Assembly (NCBI GenBank): GCA_028703945.1
Contig: JAQVLW010000009.1
Location: 1-64,000, forward strand
Reading direction: 5' to 3'
Length of the DNA: 64,000 bases
DNA from: Aliarcobacter sp.
GTDB taxonomy: Bacteria > Campylobacterota > Campylobacteria > Campylobacterales > Arcobacteraceae
A program made the translations under genes and the position numbers. This document shows, piece by piece, positions 43,555-52,280 of this stretch. Positions within the stretch are counted from its first letter, which is position 1; every line of letters begins with the position of its first letter. Below the pieces are notes generated by a model. That model searched no databases. It was given only the letters and a program-made list of their open reading frames with translations, and was not told where the DNA came from.

Positions 43555-43647
43555 TTCTCTTTTTCACACTCTTTTTTAATTCTCCAAAAATAATCTATAA
43601 AATTTATTACTTTAATGATAAAATCTCTTAAATTTAATTAGGAATCT

Positions 43648-44565
43648 ATTATCGAAGCAATATTCTCAGTTTTACCCGTTTACTTTTTCATCTTATTAGG
43701 CTTTGTTGCAAAAAAAATTTTCACAGATGAACTTGATGAAAAAAGCTTAGTTATAATATCTTTATACTTTTTCCAACCAATACTTATATTTTGGGGTTTA
43801 ACAAAATCTCCTATTAATTACGAATTTATTGCCTCTCCTTTTATTTATATTGTTATTGTTCTTATTTCGCTTCTTATATTATTTTTAGTTAATAAAAAGA
43901 TTTTTAATGACAGAACAGACCAATCTACATATTTAGCAACCGCTTTAGTTGGAAATACGGGAAATATCGGAATTCCACTTGGAATTGCACTTTTTGGTAT
44001 AGAATCAGTTCCATATACAAGTATTATAAATATTGCAAATGTTCTATTTATCTATATGTTTTCAGTATATTTCTTTGCAAGAGAGCAATATTCATTAAAA
44101 GATGCAATTATCTCAATTTTAAAGATTCCTGGTATTTGGCTTGCCTTATTAGCTTTATTTATAAACTATCAAGGAATTACTATTAATAAGCATATTTATA
44201 ATGCTTTAGAGATGGGTGCATATACTTCAATGGTAATTCAATTATTAATCTTTGGAATGTATCTATTTAGTGTAAAAATTAAATCAATTCCATGGCATTT
44301 ATCTTTGCATATTAGTTTTGTAAAACATATTTTTTTACCTCTTGTTGGAATTTTTATAGTAATTTACTTTACTAATTTAAACTCATTTGTAGCTTCTATT
44401 TTAATAATGGAGCTTATGGTTCCACTTGCAGTTAATAATGTCAATTTAGCAGCTTTATATGGTTGTAGACCATTTAATGTTGCAGCAACAATTTTAATTT
44501 CAACAAGCATATTTATTTTTCTATTGTATTTTTATATAGAAATTATAAAATATTTTATAAAGTAG
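43648..44565 (+). CDS. AEC-family (auxin efflux carrier-like) transporter, start codon ATT
   Basis: 305 residues if started at ATT (43648), with AGGA four bases upstream. The reading would be (M)IEAIFSVLPVYFFILLGFVA, the normal AEC start, and an in-frame stop lies just above. The first internal ATG (44056) would remove about half the protein. About ten membrane segments are visible, with the conserved GNTGNIGIPLG in the middle. AEC carriers export or import organic anions such as malate; the substrate is unknown. The noncanonical start is the main oddity. Confidence 0.75.
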   Translation: MIEAIFSVLPVYFFILLGFVAKKIFTDELDEKSLVIISLYFFQPILIFWGLTKSPINYEFIASPFIYIVIVLISLLILFLVNKKIFNDRTDQSTYLATALVGNTGNIGIPLGIALFGIESVPYTSIINIANVLFIYMFSVYFFAREQYSLKDAIISILKIPGIWLALLALFINYQGITINKHIYNALEMGAYTSMVIQLLIFGMYLFSVKIKSIPWHLSLHISFVKHIFLPLVGIFIVIYFTNLNSFVASILIMELMVPLAVNNVNLAALYGCRPFNVAATILISTSIFIFLLYFYIEIIKYFIK

Positions 44566-44571
44566 ATTTTC

Positions 44572-46362
44572 ATGTGTGGAATTTTAGGAGCTAATTTCTT
44601 ATCTAATAATTTTAATGATGCGTTGGATTTATTAAATAATAGAGGACCAGATTATAAAAATAGTATAAGCTTTGAAAATAAACAATTTGGACATACAAGA
44701 CTTGCAATAATTGACTTAAATGAAGAAGCAAATCAACCTATGATTTTTGATGATATTTTACTTGTTTTTAATGGAGAAATTTATAATTATAAAGAATTAA
44801 TTCATCTGGAACAATTTGAGTGTAAAACTAAAAGTGATAGTGAAGTATTAATTAGACTATACCAAAAATATGGATTTAATTTTTTAAATAAATTAAATGG
44901 GATGTTTGCTTTTTGTATTTATGATATTAAAAAAGAGTTATATTTTTGTGCTAGGGATAGGTATGGAAAAAAACCATTTTTTTATTATTTTAAGAACAAT
45001 AAATTTATTTTTTCCTCATCAATAAAATCAATTTTAAATCTACTAGATTCTAAACCAAATCTAAATAAAGTTGCACTTTGTAAATATATGCAATATTTTG
45101 TTCCTTTTGGTGAAGATACTTTTTATCAAGATATTTTTAAATTAGAAGCTTCAACTTATATGATTTACGAGCCAAATAAGCCTCAAGAGCTTCAAAAGAA
45201 GAAATATTACAAGATAAACACATATAAAGCTATAAAGGACGAAAAACAAGCTTTAAATGATATTGAAGAGCTTTTAGTTAAAAGTGTTGAATATAGATTA
45301 AATAGTGATGTAGAAGTTGCTTCACTTTTAAGTGGGGGAATTGATAGTTCATTTATTTCAGCTTTATATACAAAAATTTCTGGAAAAAGAATAAATACAT
45401 TTAGCGTGGGTTATGATGAATACAAAAATTATTGTGAATTAGATTTTGCACAAATTACTGCTAATCATATTGGTTCAAATCATACTGCAATTGAAATAAA
45501 TCATAAAGAGTATATAAAGCATTTTGAAGAAACACTTGATATGTTAGAAGAGCCACATGGTGATAGTGCTGCAATTCCTTTGAATATTTTATCAAAACAT
45601 ATAAATAAAGCTGGAATCAAAACTGTATTATCAGGAGAAGGAAGTGATGAGATTTTTTTAGGTTATGACAATTATTCAAAATTTCTTAAATATTATGAGT
45701 TTGAAAAAAGTTTATCTAATAAACAAAATCTATTTTTAAATGATATTATTGGAGCTTTGCAAAATAATACAAAAGAAAGTGAATATTTAAGAAGAATAGT
45801 AAAAAAACAAAATCTTTATAACTCTTTTGGAGAAATTTATACAGATATTCAAAGAAAAAGATTATTCAAAAAAGTACCAACATTTAAAAGTGAAACTGCA
45901 AAGCAAGATCCAGTTGACTGGATGAGTTACATTGATTTAAAGATTTGGTTAGGGGAAGCACTTTTATCAAAAGTTGATAGAATTTCTATGGGGAATTCTT
46001 TGGAAGTGAGAACTCCATTTTTAGATTTTAATTTAGTAAATTATATGTTTAGTGTTGATTCAAATATAAAAGTTGGAGATACAAATAAGTATTTATTGAA
46101 AAAGATTGCTTCAAAATATATTCCAGAAGAAATTATAAATAGAACAAAAAAAGGCTTTAATTCACCTTTTAATGAGTGGTTAAATAAAGAGTATAAAGAT
46201 AAAATTCTTGATGTAATACTTGATGTAAACAATCAAACAAATCTCTTTAATCATGAATATATATTACATATTTATGAATTATCAAAATCAAATAAATTTA
46301 AACAACATCTTTATTCACTTTTTGTATTCTCTTTATGGTATAAAAAAGAGTTTCTTTCTTAA
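44572..46362 (+). CDS. asnB: Asparagine synthase (glutamine-hydrolysing)
   Basis: 596 residues. It starts MCGILGANF, so Cys2 is the glutaminase nucleophile, and the Ntn domain runs to about 190. The PP-loop is LLSGGIDSSF (about 258) and LSGEGSDEIFLGY follows in the synthase part. AsnB converts aspartate to asparagine; some homologues amidate cell-surface sugars, which cannot be excluded. It begins 6 bp after the AEC gene. Confidence 0.9.
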   Translation: MCGILGANFLSNNFNDALDLLNNRGPDYKNSISFENKQFGHTRLAIIDLNEEANQPMIFDDILLVFNGEIYNYKELIHLEQFECKTKSDSEVLIRLYQKYGFNFLNKLNGMFAFCIYDIKKELYFCARDRYGKKPFFYYFKNNKFIFSSSIKSILNLLDSKPNLNKVALCKYMQYFVPFGEDTFYQDIFKLEASTYMIYEPNKPQELQKKKYYKINTYKAIKDEKQALNDIEELLVKSVEYRLNSDVEVASLLSGGIDSSFISALYTKISGKRINTFSVGYDEYKNYCELDFAQITANHIGSNHTAIEINHKEYIKHFEETLDMLEEPHGDSAAIPLNILSKHINKAGIKTVLSGEGSDEIFLGYDNYSKFLKYYEFEKSLSNKQNLFLNDIIGALQNNTKESEYLRRIVKKQNLYNSFGEIYTDIQRKRLFKKVPTFKSETAKQDPVDWMSYIDLKIWLGEALLSKVDRISMGNSLEVRTPFLDFNLVNYMFSVDSNIKVGDTNKYLLKKIASKYIPEEIINRTKKGFNSPFNEWLNKEYKDKILDVILDVNNQTNLFNHEYILHIYELSKSNKFKQHLYSLFVFSLWYKKEFLS

Positions 46363-46411
46363 GAAAAAAGATTGTAGAATCAATAAATTTAAGATAATAA
46401 AAAGAGAAGAT

Positions 46412-46714
46412 ATGACTATATTAATACCAGTAGATTCTAAAAAAAGAGATGAATGTATTATTTCATCAATTGAAGAAAATAAAGCTTGGGCATTTGTTAC
46501 ATTAGATGAAGGAAGAGTTGAAAAAATTGAATTTTTTGACAGACGTGAAGATATTTCTTGTTGGATTGATGCGGTTGTTGTTATTAATGCTTTAGAATAT
46601 GTTTGGCCTTTTATGGATGAAGGAATAATTGCTTTAATTGCTCCAACTCAAAAAAGTATTGATGAAATTGTAGAAGCATTTTTATTCAAAGATTTACATG
46701 ACTTCTCAATATAA
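46412..46714 (+). CDS. NifX/NifB-like (dinitrogenase cofactor-type) protein
   Basis: 100 residues from ATG at 46412; a longer frame from 46253 runs through the end of asnB and is unlikely. AAGAGAAGA precedes the start. TILIPVDSKKRDECI, then VEKIEFFDRREDISCWIDAVV, follow the Nif cofactor-carrier (DUF134/NifX-like, PF02579) fold. No nitrogenase genes are near, so it probably carries or senses a metal cofactor elsewhere. It shares one base with bluB. Confidence 0.65.
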   Translation: MTILIPVDSKKRDECIISSIEENKAWAFVTLDEGRVEKIEFFDRREDISCWIDAVVVINALEYVWPFMDEGIIALIAPTQKSIDEIVEAFLFKDLHDFSI

Positions 46715-47334
46715 TGAAATTTAATAAAAAAGATTTAAATACTCTTAGAAATATTATTGTTTCAAGAAGAGATATTAGAGGCAATAATTTCATAAATAAG
46801 AAAGTATCAAATAAAAAACTAAAGGTTATTTTAGAATCAGCACTTAATGCTCCTTCTGTAGGTTATTCCCAACCTTGGGAATTTATTGTTGTTGATGAAG
46901 AAAAAAAGAATTTAGTTTATGAGCATTTTACTAAAGCTTTTAATAAAAGTAAAACTAAATTTCTTGATAAGCCTTTGTATAATTCATTAAAGCTTGAGGG
47001 AATAAAAGAATCAAATATTAACATAGCTGTTTATTACAAAAAAAGTACATCAAATGTTTTAGGTCAAACATATATGAAACGAACAGGTGAATATTCTGTT
47101 GTTTGTGCAATCTTAAATATGTGGTTAACTGCAAGAGCTTTAAATATAGGAATGGGCTGGGTTTCTATTTTGAAACCTAAAAAGATAAATAAGATATTTG
47201 ATATTGATAAAAATGAGTATAAATTTATAGCTTATTTATGTTTTGGCTATACAAAAGAATTTTACAATGAACCAGAATTAAAAAAACTTAAATGGAATAA
47301 AAAAAGAAAATTAAAAGATTGTTTTTTAAAATAG
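46714..47334 (+). CDS. bluB: 5,6-dimethylbenzimidazole synthase BluB
   Basis: 206 residues, a nitroreductase fold. SRRDIRGNNF, APSVGYSQPWEFI and GMGWVSILKP match BluB, which splits reduced FMN with oxygen to form the lower ligand of vitamin B12. Other nitroreductases lack the RRDIRG block. It is coupled to the NifX-like gene. The window holds no other cobalamin gene, so this would supply dimethylbenzimidazole to a pathway elsewhere. Oxygen is required, consistent with a microaerobic lifestyle. Confidence 0.8.
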   Translation: MKFNKKDLNTLRNIIVSRRDIRGNNFINKKVSNKKLKVILESALNAPSVGYSQPWEFIVVDEEKKNLVYEHFTKAFNKSKTKFLDKPLYNSLKLEGIKESNINIAVYYKKSTSNVLGQTYMKRTGEYSVVCAILNMWLTARALNIGMGWVSILKPKKINKIFDIDKNEYKFIAYLCFGYTKEFYNEPELKKLKWNKKRKLKDCFLK

Positions 47335-47359
47335 AAAGATTTTACCTTCTATTTTAAAA
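47324..47359. terminator. Bidirectional terminator between bluB and the Fe-S subunit gene
   Basis: TTTTAAAATAGAA and TTCTATTTTAAAA form a perfect 13-bp stem around a 10-nt loop. It overlaps both convergent stop codons and is flanked by A/T runs. Confidence 0.7.
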
Positions 47360-48088
47360 TCCATTTGGATTAAACCCACCAAAATCATCTCCAAAACTAT
47401 TAAAATCCAAATTTTGTGTATAGGGATTTGAATATCCATTTTGAACAGAAATATTTTGTAATTGCATAATATCTGCTTTTGGATCAATGCCTTGAGGACA
47501 TACTAAAGTACAAGCGCTACATAATGTACAATCCCAAACCCCATTCGTTTGTATAGAATCAATTATATTTAGCCTATTTGCGTTCTTTTTATCATTTAGA
47601 TATCTTAACGCTCTTGTTAATGCAAAAGGACCTAGAAACTCTTTATTTATATCATAAACAGGGCATGAACTATAACATGAGTTACAAAGTATGCAATTAC
47701 TTTGAAGATCAATATTTTTCACATCTTCTTGAGATACTTGTATTGATTCTATATTTGCATCAATTGTTAAATTCAATTTTGAAATCAATAATGTTTCATG
47801 TGAAACATCTACAACTAAATCTTTTAAGATATTTGAGTTATTAATTGGTTCAATAAAATCATTTTCATTTAGATTTGTTTTGCATGCAAGTTTTTCTATG
47901 CCATTTACTCTTACTGCGCATGAACCACAAACACCACTTCTACAACCACATCTAAATGTTAATGTTGGATCTATCTCTTTTTTTATTTCAATTAAAGCTT
48001 GTAGTAAATTTATCTTACGAACATTAAATTCATCTAATTGAGCATTTGATGATAGTTCTTTATTAAATCTTTTTATATTAATTTTCAT
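47354..48088 (-). CDS. Fumarate reductase/succinate dehydrogenase iron-sulfur subunit
   Basis: 244 residues. The 2Fe-2S site is FRCGCRSGVCGSC with a later Cys in LACKT, followed by CILCNSCYSSCPV and CTLCSACTLVCPQG for the two further clusters. It carries electrons from the flavoprotein to a membrane partner. No CCG motif (as in MfrE or TfrB) and no anchor gene are near. It overlaps the flavoprotein gene by 4 bp. Confidence 0.85.
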   Translation of the reverse strand: MKINIKRFNKELSSNAQLDEFNVRKINLLQALIEIKKEIDPTLTFRCGCRSGVCGSCAVRVNGIEKLACKTNLNENDFIEPINNSNILKDLVVDVSHETLLISKLNLTIDANIESIQVSQEDVKNIDLQSNCILCNSCYSSCPVYDINKEFLGPFALTRALRYLNDKKNANRLNIIDSIQTNGVWDCTLCSACTLVCPQGIDPKADIMQLQNISVQNGYSNPYTQNLDFNSFGDDFGGFNPNGF

Positions 48089-49686
48089 ACTATTTCCTCA
48101 AATTTAACAACAATTTTGTCATCAACTTTTTTAATTATTGTATTTTTCTCGTACTTTTGCATTTCTGAAGGATAATCCAGTCTAAAATGACTTCCCCTAC
48201 TTTCTTTACGATTTAGTGCTGAAATTGAAGCTAATAAAGCAACATTAAGTATATTTCTAAATTCTAAAAATTCAACAAGGTTTTTATTATATGTTTTTGA
48301 TTTATCTACTATTCCCATATTTTTAATATCTAAATTTAATTCTTCTATTGTTTTTATTAGAGCAGAAATTTTCTTTTCATTTCTAAATAAACCCAAATTA
48401 TTAAAAAGTAGATTTCCAATATCATCTTTTTTTGTATAAAAATTTATTTTAGTTGAATTGTTATATATATTATTTATATTTTCTTCATCTTCTTTTGCAT
48501 AATTAGTTGATGTATTTAATTCACCAATGTTTTTTCCATCATTTGATGCATTTATTCCAGCAATTTTTCCAAAAGTGACAATTTCAAGCAATGAATTTCC
48601 ACCTAATCTATTTGCTCCATGAATAGATGCTTCCGCACATTCACCACAAGCAAAAAGATTTCTTATATTTGTTCTAGCATTTATATCAGTTTTTATTCCG
48701 CCCATACTATAATGAGATGCTGGAGATATAGGAAGCAATTGTTCTTCAATTTTTATGTTTGAATAATCATAAGCCAATCTTCTTTCTTGAGGCATTAATT
48801 CTTTAATTTTATCTATTCCTAAATGTCTTAAGTCCAAATAAACCTTTTGATTTTTTTCTATTTTTTCATATATAGCTCTTGCAACTTCATCTCTTGGTTT
48901 TAATTCATCAATAAATCTATTTTCAAATTCATCAAGTAAATATCCACCCTCGCCTCTAGCGCTTTCACTAATTAATATGTTTGAATTTTCAAGACTTGTT
49001 GGATGAAATTGAACAAACTCCATATTAGATAATATTACACCAGCATTAAAGGCAATAGAAATTCCATCTGCCGTATTTGCATAGGAATTTGTTGTGTGAT
49101 TAGTATAAATTCCAGCATAACCACCTGTTGCTATAATAGTTGTTTTTGCTAAAAATTCTTTTACAATCCCTTTTTTTATATCAAGTGCAGTTACCCCTAT
49201 ACATGAATTATTTTCAATAATTAGATTTAATAATAAATGTTCATTTTCAAACTGAATATTTTGTTTTATACATTTATCATAAAGTGTATGTAATATCTTT
49301 AATCCAGTATAATCACTTGAATAACAAGTTCTAATTTTTTTTGTTCCACCAAATTTTCTTTGTGATATTTTATTATCAATTGTTCTATTAAACGGAACTC
49401 CAATTGAATCAAGCCAAAAAATAGTTTCTTTAGCATTTTTACACATAATCTTTATATTATCTTTATTTGATAGTTTAGCAGATGCTTTATATGTGTCTTG
49501 AATATGAATATCAACACTATCATTGTCTTCGTAAAGAACTGCATTTATTCCACCTTGTGCCTGAACACTTTGGGAATGAGTTGGGTAGGTTTTTGAAAGA
49601 ACTACAACATTAGAATTATTATTTGAAGCATTTATTGCAGCTGTTAAACCAGCAATACCTGAGCCAATTATTAGTACATCAATCAT
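48085..49686 (-). CDS. Fumarate reductase/succinate dehydrogenase flavoprotein subunit
   Basis: 533 residues. FAD site VLIIGSGIAGLTAAINAS, then QSVQAQGGINAV, HPTSL, SESARGEGGYL and HYSMGGIKTD around the active site. The C-terminus ends with ESRGSHFRLDYP. It lacks a Tat signal, so unlike MfrA it is cytoplasmic. L-aspartate oxidase (NadB) has a similar fold, but the adjacent Fe-S subunit favours Frd/Sdh. It interconverts succinate and fumarate. It follows the Phd-like gene by 4 bp. Confidence 0.85.
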   Translation of the reverse strand: MIDVLIIGSGIAGLTAAINASNNNSNVVVLSKTYPTHSQSVQAQGGINAVLYEDNDSVDIHIQDTYKASAKLSNKDNIKIMCKNAKETIFWLDSIGVPFNRTIDNKISQRKFGGTKKIRTCYSSDYTGLKILHTLYDKCIKQNIQFENEHLLLNLIIENNSCIGVTALDIKKGIVKEFLAKTTIIATGGYAGIYTNHTTNSYANTADGISIAFNAGVILSNMEFVQFHPTSLENSNILISESARGEGGYLLDEFENRFIDELKPRDEVARAIYEKIEKNQKVYLDLRHLGIDKIKELMPQERRLAYDYSNIKIEEQLLPISPASHYSMGGIKTDINARTNIRNLFACGECAEASIHGANRLGGNSLLEIVTFGKIAGINASNDGKNIGELNTSTNYAKEDEENINNIYNNSTKINFYTKKDDIGNLLFNNLGLFRNEKKISALIKTIEELNLDIKNMGIVDKSKTYNKNLVEFLEFRNILNVALLASISALNRKESRGSHFRLDYPSEMQKYEKNTIIKKVDDKIVVKFEEIV

Positions 49687-49690
49687 AACA

Positions 49691-50059
49691 TTAATCCCAA
49701 AATTCTTTTAAAGGTTCAGGTTTATCTTTTGTCAAATCAGAATCGAATGAAAATTCATTATTCTCATCATCAAAAAAATTATGTTCAACTTCTTCTTTTG
49801 ATGCTTCAGGCTTTTCAATAATAAGCTCTTTCTTTGGTTCTTTTTTATTAAGTGCAATTCCATTTTTAAGTGATAAATATTCATTCATGATTTGTTCATA
49901 ATAGTTGAAATCTAAAAGAATAATTCCTGGTTTTCCATCTCTTAAAACTATAACTTTTTCTAATTCATTTTTGTTTAATTTATCAAAAATATTCTTACTT
50001 TTCCTAATTAAGTCAGTTGATGAAAACATTTCATTTGATGTGTATTGTAATAATCCCAT
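49691..50059 (-). CDS. Phd/YefM-like antitoxin-family protein
   Basis: 122 residues. The N-terminal 75 residues (SSTDLIRKSKNIFDKLN, then KVIVLRDGKPGIILLDFNYYEQIM) match the Phd/YefM fold that binds DNA operators. An acidic tail (about 75-122) contains FFDDENNEFSFDSD and is not typical. No toxin gene follows; the next gene is the flavoprotein subunit. It may be an orphan antitoxin or a repressor of this operon. AAAGGTG is the ribosome site. Confidence 0.7.
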   Translation of the reverse strand: MGLLQYTSNEMFSSTDLIRKSKNIFDKLNKNELEKVIVLRDGKPGIILLDFNYYEQIMNEYLSLKNGIALNKKEPKKELIIEKPEASKEEVEHNFFDDENNEFSFDSDLTKDKPEPLKEFWD

Positions 50060-50070
50060 TGTTCACCTTT

Positions 50071-50093
50071 ATGTATTATAATATGTATTATAA
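50071..50093. promoter_or_regulatory. Direct repeats upstream of the Phd-like gene
   Basis: ATGTATTATAA occurs at 50071-50081 and again at 50083-50093, and TGTATTATAA recurs at 50269-50278. On the minus strand the pair contains TATAAT-like boxes just before the start codon, so it may be promoter and operator of the Phd-fumarate reductase operon. Confidence 0.4.
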
Positions 50094-50305
50094 CACAAGT
50101 TAGAATTAATTTATAAATTACAAATAAATTTTTTTTATAGTAAGATTTAAATTATAAAAATACTATAAAATAGTCTCTATTAATTAATTTGTTATATAAA
50201 ATAGTATTTATAATTAGTATTTAAATTAATTAAATATATATATGAATTAAAGGAAATATTTTACAACTGTATTATAATATTGTTTAATAAAAATTGATTT
50301 TAAAT

Positions 50306-50345
50306 ATGAATTATATACATACTTATAAGTATATATATAATTCAT
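50306..50345 (-). terminator. Long hairpin after the PhoH-like gene
   Basis: A 40-nt inverted repeat, ATGAATTATATA... against ...TATATAATTCAT, pairs over about 18-20 bp with one G-T pair, 12 bp beyond the stop at 50358. It is AT-only, so more likely an mRNA end structure than a strong terminator. Confidence 0.45.
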
Positions 50346-50357
50346 TATTTTAAGATA

Positions 50358-51761
50358 TCACTTTGAGAAAATTTCTTCAGCCCACTCTGTAATTGGGCCT
50401 CTTAGAACTTTTTGTAATTTAATTGCATATGTATTTACAAGTTTATTTTCGTTTTTTGTTGACTTTAGTAATGTTGTTAAAGCATTTGTATATTTATTTA
50501 CATAAAAGTTATCTATTTGTTTATTAGAACCAAGTACCACAACTTTACATGAACTGTCTATTCTTGAAAGAACCATTTGCATTGTTTTGTTTGACATATT
50601 TTGTGCTTCATCAATTATAATAAATGCATTAGATAGAGTCCTTCCTCTCATTTCTCCTACCCACATTGTTTCTATTCCATAATTACTAATCATTTGCTCA
50701 ATTCTCGTTGTGACTTCACTATCATCAAGTTCTGAAACAATAATATCTGGATTTTTTTTATTTCTTTTTCTTTTGTGTTCAGTTCTTATAATATAATCTA
50801 AACTATCCATCAATGGATGATTATATATTTTAAATTTTTCTTCAAGTCCTGGTAAGTATCCAACATCTTCACCTTTATCAAGAGATTCGATAGAGTTTCT
50901 TATATAAATAATTTTTTGAAAGAATTTTTGTCTAACGAGTTTTAAAGCCCCACTAAGAGCTAAAAGTGTTTTTCCTGAACCAGCCTTTGCTTCTATAATT
51001 AAAACGTTGTACAGATGATTTAAAATAGCATCACTAAAGAAAAGTTGTTCTTTATTTAATGGTGTAATTATCTGATCTCTAATTTCATCTTCATTGAGTA
51101 AATTTATTCTTTTATTCTGTATATTTGCTAATAAAACTTGATCAGATGATTTAACATTAAAACAATAAGAGAAATTATAAGGTTTATATTCTTTATCAAA
51201 TTTATCAATTAGTTGATTGTCTAAAAACTCTAAATCTTTAAAATTTATCGTTATATTCTTAGTAAATTCGAATTCAAATACATCTTTATCTTTACCAACA
51301 AGAGCATCTGTTTTAATATCAAGAGATATAGCTCTTGTTCTCGCCATTATATCAAGTGATAAAAATTCAACTTGAGTTGTATAATAAATATTTGCAAATT
51401 TTGCAATTTCTAAAATTTTTCTATCATTTATGATATTTAAAGATACATTTTTAATGTTAACTTCATACTCTTCTTTTGAAATAATATCTATAAATGTATT
51501 TTTGTCATTTATTTTTAATCTAATTATTTTATATAAGTCTCTTTTTATTGATTCAATTATTGTTGCATTTTCAAGAATTCTAGCAAATTCTCTAGCTTGG
51601 AAATTTATCTCTTCAAAGCCACTTTTTTTTGTATCAATTTCATCCAAAACAGTTTCTGCAAGAATAATAAGATTATGCCCATTTTGAGAAAGTTTAAAGA
51701 TATTTGTAGCATCTTCAAGTAAAATATTTGTATCTAAAATATAATATTTTTCAAAGTTCAT
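50358..51761 (-). CDS. PIN-PhoH (YlaK-type) ATPase
   Basis: 467 residues. An N-terminal PIN domain (about 1-150, YYILDTNILLEDA, with acidic residues in EIDTKKSG) is followed by a PhoH ATPase domain (about 235-460) with EAKAGSGKTLLALSG and FIIDEAQNMSNKT. PIN-PhoH proteins unwind and cleave RNA in the same polypeptide. It shares one base with hemJ. Confidence 0.9.
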   Translation of the reverse strand: MNFEKYYILDTNILLEDATNIFKLSQNGHNLIILAETVLDEIDTKKSGFEEINFQAREFARILENATIIESIKRDLYKIIRLKINDKNTFIDIISKEEYEVNIKNVSLNIINDRKILEIAKFANIYYTTQVEFLSLDIMARTRAISLDIKTDALVGKDKDVFEFEFTKNITINFKDLEFLDNQLIDKFDKEYKPYNFSYCFNVKSSDQVLLANIQNKRINLLNEDEIRDQIITPLNKEQLFFSDAILNHLYNVLIIEAKAGSGKTLLALSGALKLVRQKFFQKIIYIRNSIESLDKGEDVGYLPGLEEKFKIYNHPLMDSLDYIIRTEHKRKRNKKNPDIIVSELDDSEVTTRIEQMISNYGIETMWVGEMRGRTLSNAFIIIDEAQNMSNKTMQMVLSRIDSSCKVVVLGSNKQIDNFYVNKYTNALTTLLKSTKNENKLVNTYAIKLQKVLRGPITEWAEEIFSK

Positions 51762-52279
51762 TAGTTAACCTTTTTAGGCTTCATTATTACATAAGAAATA
51801 TATGCAAATAGTATAACTATGATTGATGTAAAAAGCAATGAAAAAGATTTTGTAATAACATATCCAACAATTAATATTGCCAACATTGTTGGCATTTCAT
51901 TGTACATTCTAAAGAATTTTCCACTTTTTTTACAATTATCATGATGTAATTCTTTTCTATATTTCTCAAGTGAAAATGAATAAATAATTAATAAAATTAA
52001 AGCTGATAATTTTGCATACATCCAAGGATTTATACTAAGATCCAATAAAATAGGATTTAAAACCAACATAGTTATTCCACTTAATATTGTTGCCCACATT
52101 GCAGGAGCGCCAATGTATTTATATATTTTAAATTCTTGGATTTTTACGATTTCAACATATTCTTTTTTATCAATATTTTCTACATGATATACGAATAATC
52201 TAGGTAGATAAAAAAGCATTGCCATCCAAGACATAAAAGCTACAACATGAAAAGTTAAAATCCAAGTATAATATTCCAT
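51761..52279 (-). CDS. hemJ: HemJ-type protoporphyrinogen IX oxidase
   Basis: 172 residues with four to five membrane segments. Conserved His in TFHVVAFMSWMAMLFYLPRL, Lys in WMYAKLSALILL, and FFRMYNEMPTMLAILIVGYV match HemJ. It oxidises protoporphyrinogen to protoporphyrin in haem synthesis. It follows rarA by 1 bp. Confidence 0.85.
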   Translation of the reverse strand: MEYYTWILTFHVVAFMSWMAMLFYLPRLFVYHVENIDKKEYVEIVKIQEFKIYKYIGAPAMWATILSGITMLVLNPILLDLSINPWMYAKLSALILLIIYSFSLEKYRKELHHDNCKKSGKFFRMYNEMPTMLAILIVGYVITKSFSLLFTSIIVILFAYISYVIMKPKKVN

Positions 52280-52280
52280 T

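Larger units (their letters stand above)
50060..50357. other. 298-bp gene-free, extremely AT-rich region
   Basis: No credible open frame. Almost all bases are A or T, with the direct repeats near 50071-50093, a third copy at 50269 and a 40-nt hairpin at 50306-50345. It serves as promoter region of the Phd-like operon and end of the PhoH-like gene. Nothing else was seen. Confidence 0.5.

Noticed and set aside
43103-43579. A 158-residue open frame overlapping the helicase tail
   Set aside because: It arises from the in-frame repeat of the RG-rich tail read in another frame; composition is biased (runs of Glu, Val, Gln) and no ribosome site is present.
46253-46411. Longer N-terminus of the NifX-like protein
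   Set aside because: It would run through the end of asnB in another frame; ATG at 46412 with AAGAGAAGA fits the family start better.
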